Position numbers and translations under genes: made by a program
Assembly (NCBI GenBank): GCA_040400005.1
Contig: JBBARC010000003.1
Location: 49,505-113,504 of the forward strand
From: JBBARC01 sp040400005
GTDB taxonomy: Bacteria; Pseudomonadota; Alphaproteobacteria; Acetobacterales; Acetobacteraceae
DNA: 64,000 nucleotides
Reading direction: 5' to 3'
Shown: piece by piece, positions 59,341-64,000 of the stretch
How the letters are laid out: each line of letters opens with the position of its first letter
Position numbering within the stretch: the first letter of the stretch is position 1
Notes under the pieces: model-generated
The model's database searches: none
Told to the model about the DNA's origin: nothing
Seen by the model: the letters and a program-made list of their open reading frames with translations, nothing else

Positions 59341-60275
59341 TCCCGGCACTTGAGCGGCAATCGCTGGCGGCGCGCCTCGCCATCGGGGGAGTCGTCGTTC
59401 TAGCGATCTTTGGGGTGCGGTTTAGTCTGATGCAGCAGATCGGCGTGCTTCTGGCCGGGACTATTGTGGTCGGTTTCCCGCACGGCGCGTTCGACCATCT
59501 GGTCGCCCGCCCGGTTCTTGCGCCGCGTCTGGGCCGGTTTTGGTGGGGGCCATTCGTCGCCGCCTATCTTGGGTTGGCAGGCCTGGTGTGGGTGGCCTGG
59601 CTCTTGACCCCGCTCGTGACGCTGGTGCTGTTTTTGGCGGGGTCCGTGCTGCATTTTGGCCTAGGCGATACCGAAGACAGTCCCGATCGGGGGCGTGTGC
59701 CGCGCTGGGTGGCGGTTCTGATCGTTGGCGCGGTTCCCATTCTGTTGCCTGTCGCGTTCCATCCGGAGCAAGCGGCACCCTTGCTCGGCGCGATCGGCGG
59801 CGTCGCCGAACCGACCATGGCCAAGGCCTTGTCGCTCTCGATCTGGCTGGTTCCCATCTGGACCGCGGCGTTTGTCTGGTTGTGCTGGACGGGCGGACAA
59901 GGCGGCGCCGACCTGCCCCTGGTGGCGGTTACGGCAATCTGCTTCGGCCTGATGCCGCCGCTGCTGGCCTTTGGGCTGTATTTCGGACTGGTGCACTCGC
60001 CGCGGCATCTGCTTCGGCTCGGCGCCTGGCACGACCCGTGGGACCATTATCGGGCTGCGGTATGGGCGGCCCGCGTGATCGTGCCGGCGGTAATTTTCTG
60101 TTCGCTTGGGATCGGCGGGCTCGCGTTGGCAGCGCCCGATATCTCGATTAGTCTGATGGTGCCCATTTTTCGTATCATCGCGGCACTCACGCTACCTCAC
60201 ATGATCGTGACCGCGTGGCTTGGGAAGGTGCCGGAGCCACTCTATCCGATCGCGAGTGTTCAGACTTTGCGGTGA
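59313..60275 (+). CDS. blh: Beta-carotene 15,15'-dioxygenase (Brp/Blh family)
   Basis: The 320-residue membrane protein has about 8 hydrophobic segments. Its conserved iron-binding His are in VVGFPHGAFDHLVARP (His57, His62), SVLHFGLGDTED (His114), GLVHSPRHLLRLG and ALTLPHMIVTAWL. This is the Blh family, which cleaves beta-carotene into two molecules of retinal, the rhodopsin chromophore. It is the last gene of the crt run and overlaps crtY by 28 nt, so retinal synthesis is coupled to beta-carotene synthesis. The rhodopsin gene is 5 kb upstream on the same strand. Confidence 0.93.
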   Translation: MDATRHRWLIPALERQSLAARLAIGGVVVLAIFGVRFSLMQQIGVLLAGTIVVGFPHGAFDHLVARPVLAPRLGRFWWGPFVAAYLGLAGLVWVAWLLTPLVTLVLFLAGSVLHFGLGDTEDSPDRGRVPRWVAVLIVGAVPILLPVAFHPEQAAPLLGAIGGVAEPTMAKALSLSIWLVPIWTAAFVWLCWTGGQGGADLPLVAVTAICFGLMPPLLAFGLYFGLVHSPRHLLRLGAWHDPWDHYRAAVWAARVIVPAVIFCSLGIGGLALAAPDISISLMVPIFRIIAALTLPHMIVTAWLGKVPEPLYPIASVQTLR

Positions 60276-60445
60276 TACCTAGTTGCTTTGAGAATGGAAG
60301 CGTCATCATCAAGGCGATTTGGTATAACCCGGTTCTTGATCTCTTCGCCCGTTCGGTCAAGCAGGGTCCCGGGGTCTACAACCGGGCTAAACCCCTGGGC
60401 TTTCTTAGCCTTGCCACATGGCCCGGCGCCAAGCACACACGGCCC

Positions 60446-61345
60446 ATGCAAGGCTTTACCGACATTAACCGCACCGGCTGGGTCGCCCGCCTGCCACTAC
60501 CGTTGCAGCCCTGGCTGCTGCTCGCCCGGCTCGATCGCCCCATCGGCATCTGGCTGCTGTTTCTGCCTGGCGCCTGGGGCATCCTGCTCGCCCGCGCGCC
60601 CACGGCCACCACACTATGGCTCATCGCCCTATTTGCCACCGGCGCCATCACCATGCGCGCCGCCGGCTGCGTGGTGAACGACATGTGGGACCGCGACCTC
60701 GACCGCCAAGTTGCCCGCACCGCTGGCCGGCCGCTCGCCGCCGGCCTGGTCTCCATGCGCGGCGCCGCCGTGTTTTTGGCGCTTCTGCTGGCCGCAAGCC
60801 TGGCGGTGCTGTTGCAGCTCAACCGCACAACGCGAATGCTCGGCGTTTCCAGCCTGGCCCTGGTCGCCCTCTACCCGCTGGCCAAGCGCGTTACCTGGTG
60901 GCCGCAACTGGTGATGGGGTTTACCTTTGGCTTTGGCGCCCCCATGGGTTTTGCCGCCGCCGCCAACGCAATCCCCCCCGCCCTGCCAGCGCTTTACGCC
61001 GCCGCCATTTTTTGGGACCTCGGTTTCGATACCATTTATGGCTTTCAGGATATCGACGACGATGCTCTGGCCGGCATCAAAAGCACCTCACGCCGCTTTG
61101 CCCATGCCCCGCGTGCCTTTGTCGGCATCAGCTGCACCCTGGCCTTGCTCTGCCTGGCCCTCGCCGGCCATTTTGCCGGCCTCTCCCCGCTGTTTTATCC
61201 GGCACTGCTCCCCGCCGCCGGCCACCTGGCCTGGCAGGTGGCAACGCTTGCCCCGCAAAACCCGGCCGCGTGCCTTGCCGCCTTCCGCGCCAACCGCCAA
61301 ACCGGCCTGCTGATTGCCGCCGCCATTCTGGCCGGCCGACTATGA
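60446..61345 (+). CDS. ubiA: 4-hydroxybenzoate polyprenyltransferase UbiA
   Basis: The 299-residue membrane protein of about 8-9 helices has both Asp-rich motifs of UbiA enzymes: CVVNDMWDRDLDRQVARTAG (first) and YGFQDIDDDALAGIKSTSRR (second), with DRPIGIWLLFLPGAWGILLA at the start. It attaches the polyprenyl tail to 4-hydroxybenzoate in ubiquinone synthesis. ATG at 60446 begins the conserved part; the frame open from 60215 overlaps blh. The 170 bp between blh and ubiA hold one copy of the dispersed TTGGTATWA element. Its stop overlaps the methyltransferase start (ATGA). Confidence 0.9.
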   Translation: MQGFTDINRTGWVARLPLPLQPWLLLARLDRPIGIWLLFLPGAWGILLARAPTATTLWLIALFATGAITMRAAGCVVNDMWDRDLDRQVARTAGRPLAAGLVSMRGAAVFLALLLAASLAVLLQLNRTTRMLGVSSLALVALYPLAKRVTWWPQLVMGFTFGFGAPMGFAAAANAIPPALPALYAAAIFWDLGFDTIYGFQDIDDDALAGIKSTSRRFAHAPRAFVGISCTLALLCLALAGHFAGLSPLFYPALLPAAGHLAWQVATLAPQNPAACLAAFRANRQTGLLIAAAILAGRL

Positions 61346-61998
61346 TCGCGAGGTCCGCCGCCGATGCGCAAAGTTTTGTCCGCGACGTCACCACCCTGAC
61401 CGAAACACCCTTTGTGCCCGGCATCGCATTATATTTGGCAACCGAGCTCACCCCGCTATGGCAAAAAACCGAAACTTGGTTGCAGGAAAATAACGTGGCG
61501 CCGCCGTACTGGGCGTTCGCCTGGCCCGGCGCCCAGGCCCTGGCCCGCTATATCGCCGCCAACCCGCAGCTGGTTGCCGGCAAACGGGTGCTCGATTTCG
61601 CCGCCGGCGGTGGCCTCGCCGCGATCGCCGCCATGCGCGCAGGCGCCCACAGCGCCGATGCCAACGATATCGACCCGCTGGCCATGGCGGCAACCACCCT
61701 CAATGCGGCTGCCAACAATGTTCACGTCACCGCAATCCTGGGCGATATCGTCGGCAGCCGCGGCCCGTGGGACTTCATCATGTGCGGCGACGTTTGCTAT
61801 GAAGCGCCGATGACCCGCCACATCCTGCCCTGGCTCAGCACACTGGCGCGCACTTGCGTGGTGCTCATCGCCGATCCCGGCCGCGCGTATTTGCCACGCG
61901 AAAAATTAACTCCGGTTGCGTCATGTGACGTGCCAGTGACGTTTGAACTCGAAGATCGCCTGATCAGAACCACCACGCTGTACCAGCTGGCACCCTAG
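61342..61998 (+). CDS. Class I SAM methyltransferase, METTL20/ETF-beta lysine methyltransferase-like
   Basis: The 218-residue protein shows PFVPGIALYLATELTPLW, PPYWAFAWPGAQALARYIAA and the SAM motif VLDFAAGGGLAAIAAMRAGA, then NDIDPLAMAATTLNAAANNV and DFIMCGDVCYEAPMTRHIL. This set, especially PPYWAFAWPG, matches the METTL20/ETFB lysine methyltransferase group rather than PrmA. The family methylates lysines next to the recognition loop of the electron-transfer flavoprotein beta subunit. It is coupled to ubiA by an ATGA overlap, a pairing reasonable for respiratory functions. Confidence 0.78.
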   Translation: MIARSAADAQSFVRDVTTLTETPFVPGIALYLATELTPLWQKTETWLQENNVAPPYWAFAWPGAQALARYIAANPQLVAGKRVLDFAAGGGLAAIAAMRAGAHSADANDIDPLAMAATTLNAAANNVHVTAILGDIVGSRGPWDFIMCGDVCYEAPMTRHILPWLSTLARTCVVLIADPGRAYLPREKLTPVASCDVPVTFELEDRLIRTTTLYQLAP

Positions 61999-62055
61999 GC
62001 ACGCCGCCGCCTACACACCGCCCCACCTTCAAACCAAAAGCCCCGCAAGAGCGCC

Positions 62056-62715
62056 ATGAAAACTTTTCTGCACGTCGGCTGCGGCCACAAAACCAAACTG
62101 CAAACCACCGCCGCGTTCAACACCGATGACTGGGCCGAGCTACGCCTAGATATCGACCCAGATGTTAACCCAGATATCATAGGCACCATCACCGATATGG
62201 CCGCCGTGCCCGATGCCAGCGTCGATGCGGTGTTCTCCTCCCACAACATCGAACACCTCTACCCCCACGAAGTGCCGCAAGCCCTGGCCGAATTCCGCCG
62301 CGTGCTGCGCCCCGATGGCTTCGTGCTGATCACCTGCCCCGATCTGCAAGCGGTCGCGGCCCTGATCGCCGCAGATGGCCTCGCCGAGCCCGCCTACATG
62401 TCCGGCTACGGCCCGATCACCCCGCTGGATATCATCTTCGGCCACCGCCCCCATCTCGCCGCCGGTAATCACTTCATGGCCCATCGCTGCGGCTTTACCG
62501 AAAAAGTGCTCAGCGCATCCCTGCTCGCCGCCGGTTTTTGCGCCAGCTACACCGCCCGCCGCCAAGATCGCTTCGACCTCTGGGCACTCGCCACCAACAC
62601 AACCCACGATCCCACCACCACCCAGGCCGCCGTGCGCGCCCACTTCCCCGACGGCATCACCCAAGTCACCGTCGCCACCACCCTCACCGCCAACCCCATC
62701 TATGCCGCCGGCTGA
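62056..62715 (+). CDS. Class I SAM-dependent methyltransferase, substrate unknown
   Basis: The 219-residue protein starts KTFLHVGCGHKTKLQTTAAF, a SAM-binding motif I variant (HVGCG). VDAVFSSHNIEHLYPHEVPQ and LAEFRRVLRPDGFVLITCPD follow, the Methyltransf_11 pattern. The later part (GYGPITPLDIIFGHRPHLAA, then FMAHRCGFTEKVLSASLLAA) is shared with uncharacterised methyltransferases often near glycan genes. The substrate cannot be deduced. It is 57 nt after the METTL20-like gene on the same strand. Confidence 0.8.
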   Translation: MKTFLHVGCGHKTKLQTTAAFNTDDWAELRLDIDPDVNPDIIGTITDMAAVPDASVDAVFSSHNIEHLYPHEVPQALAEFRRVLRPDGFVLITCPDLQAVAALIAADGLAEPAYMSGYGPITPLDIIFGHRPHLAAGNHFMAHRCGFTEKVLSASLLAAGFCASYTARRQDRFDLWALATNTTHDPTTTQAAVRAHFPDGITQVTVATTLTANPIYAAG

Positions 62716-62769
62716 GGTTTTGGGGCGGGGTTAGGGCAAGAAAGGCGAGGGGCTTTGCCCCCTCGACCC

Positions 62770-62948
62770 CCATTAAAGGCTCGCATTTAAAATCCGTTTA
62801 GTTGGGCTTGGGGGGAAGGGGGCCGACCCGGACTGTGAGCCACATTGTGCTGGCCCCCTTCCCCCCAAACCCAAGGAGTGGGTTCTAAGGGCTTGCCCTT
62901 AGCGGGATCGAAGGGCAGCGCCCTCGCCTTTCTTCCCTTATCCCCACC
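62770..62948. repeat. Dispersed palindromic element, copy B
   Basis: A 21-bp inverted repeat with one mismatch (62804-62824 with 62852-62872) is flanked by two small hairpins: TAAAGGC / GCATTTA at the left (about 62774-62789) and CTAAGGGC / GCCCTTAG at the right (62885-62902). A CCTTTCTTCCCTTATC tail follows. The part order is the same as in copy A (34683-34885). The right-hand small hairpin differs from copy A by a compensatory A-T to G-C change. Confidence 0.75.
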
Positions 62949-63001
62949 CAAAACCCTCGGCCGGTTGCGCCCGTGGGGGGGATGTCTGCTAGCAAGGCGG
63001 C

Positions 63002-63616
63002 ATGATTGCTTCGTCTGCTGCTCATCCGTCCGGCTATTTTTTGGTTACCTTACTGGTGGGGCTGGAGAGTATGGGCATTCCGGTGCCGGGCGAGGCGGCT
63101 ATGGTGGGGGCGGCTATTTACGCGGCGACCACGGGGCAGATGTCGATCGCCGGGGTGATTGCGGCGGCGGCATTTGGCGCGGTTGTAGGCGGCATGGCAG
63201 GGTATGGCATTGGCCGCCATTGGGGGCCGGGGTTACTGGCAACATACGGCCCGCGCGTTGGGCTTACGGCCCAGCGGCAGAAAGTTGGGCGTTACTTATT
63301 CGCCCGCCACGGCAACAAAATCATGTGTTTGGGCCGGTTTTTCTCGATCGCACGGACATTTTGCGCAGTGCTGGCGGGGGTGAATTTGATGCCGGCGCGG
63401 CCATTTCTGCTGTGGAATTTGATTGGCGGGGTCGCATGGCCCACGGCGCATTGCCTGATTGCTTACGGCTTTGGCTCGGCGGCGGGGCCGTTATCCACCA
63501 TGGCCTGGGTGGCCTTGGCGCTGATTGCCATAATCTGGATTCTGCTGGCCATTCGGGTGGCCGGCCGCCACGAGACGTATCTATCCGACCTCGCCGACCG
63601 CTACGACCAGCGCTGA
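63002..63616 (+). CDS. DedA-family membrane protein
   Basis: The 204-residue protein shows the DedA signature: GLESMGIPVPGEAAMVGAAI (E-x-x-x-x-P-x-P-G-E), VVGGMAGYGIGRHWGP (G-G-x-x-G-Y-x-x-G-R) and CLGRFFSIARTFCAVLAGVN (R-F-x-x-x-R with the conserved Arg and Gly). It ends in hydrophobic helices. DedA proteins are involved in lipid-carrier recycling (undecaprenyl phosphate translocation has been shown for some) and proton-motive-force maintenance. Here it stands alone downstream of palindromic element B. Confidence 0.87.
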   Translation: MIASSAAHPSGYFLVTLLVGLESMGIPVPGEAAMVGAAIYAATTGQMSIAGVIAAAAFGAVVGGMAGYGIGRHWGPGLLATYGPRVGLTAQRQKVGRYLFARHGNKIMCLGRFFSIARTFCAVLAGVNLMPARPFLLWNLIGGVAWPTAHCLIAYGFGSAAGPLSTMAWVALALIAIIWILLAIRVAGRHETYLSDLADRYDQR

Positions 63617-63832
63617 TCTGCATAAATAGGGTTCTCATCAAATGAGGCACCCTTCATGAGAGAGGCACAGCTTATCAGAGGCACTGGGAAATTATGCTGC
63701 AACGCAAAATACTATCTTGCGCGGTGCAGCATAAACCGCTAATTGTGTAGCGCGGCATGCTTCTGGCGTGTCGCTTTTTGGACGTTTCCTCCCTAAACTT
63801 GGCGGTGCCGCGAGGCACCGCCGTTTCTTTTT
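63617..63832 (+). ncRNA. Candidate small structured RNA downstream of dedA
   Basis: The 216 bp after dedA contain a hairpin-rich, non-coding stretch. ATGCTGCA (63694-63701) pairs with TGCAGCAT (63725-63732), with an inner GCAA / TTGC pair (63704-63707, 63717-63720). A left imperfect hairpin (TCTCATcaaATGAGG, about 63636-63650) is also visible. It ends in a strong intrinsic terminator (63801-63832). It could be a dedA 3' UTR or an independent sRNA. No family is recognised. Confidence 0.4.
63801..63832 (+). terminator. Strong intrinsic terminator with GCGA tetraloop
   Basis: GGCGGTGCC (63801-63809) pairs perfectly with GGCACCGCC (63814-63822) around GCGA, a stable GNRA loop, followed by GTTTCTTTTT. 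This is the best rho-independent terminator in the window. Confidence 0.85.
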
Positions 63833-64000
63833 GGGCCGCGGCAAAATCCACCAAAACCTCAGGGTAACGTCAACCCGCTGTATTTGCGTCAGATTTGTAT
63901 AAAGATGCGTCAACCGCATATATCCATCACGCATTTAAACTAATTTTGTAACTCCCAAGCCCCCTGGGCCAGCAGGACCTTAAAATCTCTTGCGGCTCGG
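63833..64000. other. Window end, no gene seen; TGCGTCA repeats
   Basis: TGCGTCA occurs twice (about 63887 and 63905, 18 bp apart), with a related ACGTCA before it (about 63869). The DNA is more AT-rich than average. The spacing could reflect binding sites of a regulator for a gene beyond the window edge. No open frame is supported. Confidence 0.35.

Noticed and set aside
63692..63934. Minus-strand open frame at the window end
   Set aside because: It runs through the perfect GCGA-loop terminator and a hairpin-rich region, with Lys/Arg/Pro-rich composition and no ribosome site.

Overview
The window is GC-rich chromosomal DNA from an alphaproteobacterium, most likely Rhodospirillales/Acetobacteraceae. 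That placement is an inference. It rests on the zapA - candidate 6S RNA - 5-formyl-THF cyclo-ligase order, the alphaproteobacterial-type GshA, the class I (DhnA-type) fructose-bisphosphate aldolase next to thiE, and a K+-independent H+-pyrophosphatase. An acid-type secreted peptidase (sedolisin, S53) hints at an acidic habitat. No photosynthetic reaction-centre or bacteriochlorophyll genes are visible.

Layout. (1) 0-16.4 kb: exopolysaccharide region. A tightly overlapping minus-strand operon encodes a STAS protein, a lipoprotein, a six-SLBB export protein, a CpsD-like ATPase without its P-loop lysine, an HPt protein and a response regulator. Opposite it lie two GT4 glycosyltransferases and a flippase. 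They are followed by a polysaccharide deacetylase, an unknown protein, an O-antigen ligase/polymerase-like protein, a GT2 and a sugar-nucleotide epimerase. The epimerase and the adjacent hybrid-kinase-like gene are tandemly duplicated; one kinase copy is broken and the second epimerase copy is mostly hidden by a run of 100 N. (2) 16.5-19.7 kb: Fic remnant and a low-GC Fur/PerR-type regulator with katG. (3) 19.8-24.4 kb: housekeeping block (tRNA-Lys, ymdB-like, fau, candidate 6S RNA, zapA, fba, thiE). (4) 24.4-27.6 kb: decayed IS3-type element and a sedolisin. (5) 27.9-34.6 kb: Cus-type copper/silver efflux operon. (6) 34.7-47.9 kb: tRNA (CAT), hppA, ppa, an EmrAB-type pump, a HAF-like exported protein, parD with a nonsense-mutated parE, gshA, rsmE, feoAB. 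(7) 48-60.3 kb: phototrophy region. (8) 60.4-64 kb: ubiA, two methyltransferases, a dispersed palindromic element, dedA and a hairpin-rich 3' region.

The phototrophy region is the most coherent system here. A proteorhodopsin-like proton pump (D95/T99/E106, Leu103 as in green-tuned pumps, Schiff-base K231) is followed by crtE-crtI-crtB-crtY-blh. These genes suffice on paper to turn isoprenyl diphosphates into beta-carotene and then retinal. Around it lie a di-iron desaturase/hydroxylase fused to a [2Fe-2S] ferredoxin and divergent from a TetR regulator, a Coq7-type quinone hydroxylase, a DCC-family protein, two fasciclin-domain proteins and a membrane-anchored CBS protein. The fusion protein has CrtR-like histidine boxes, so it could hydroxylate carotenoids. 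However, the rhodopsin appears to carry Trp where antenna-binding rhodopsins have Gly, so an antenna role is doubtful. This mixture of retinal synthesis, a self-contained desaturase-ferredoxin and quinone hydroxylation is the best candidate for a little-described system in the window.

Other notable points are a hybrid kinase without an ATPase domain, a putative leaderless furA-katG promoter, a dispersed two-hairpin element with a compensatory base change between its two copies, and several short-period tandem repeats in intergenic DNA.
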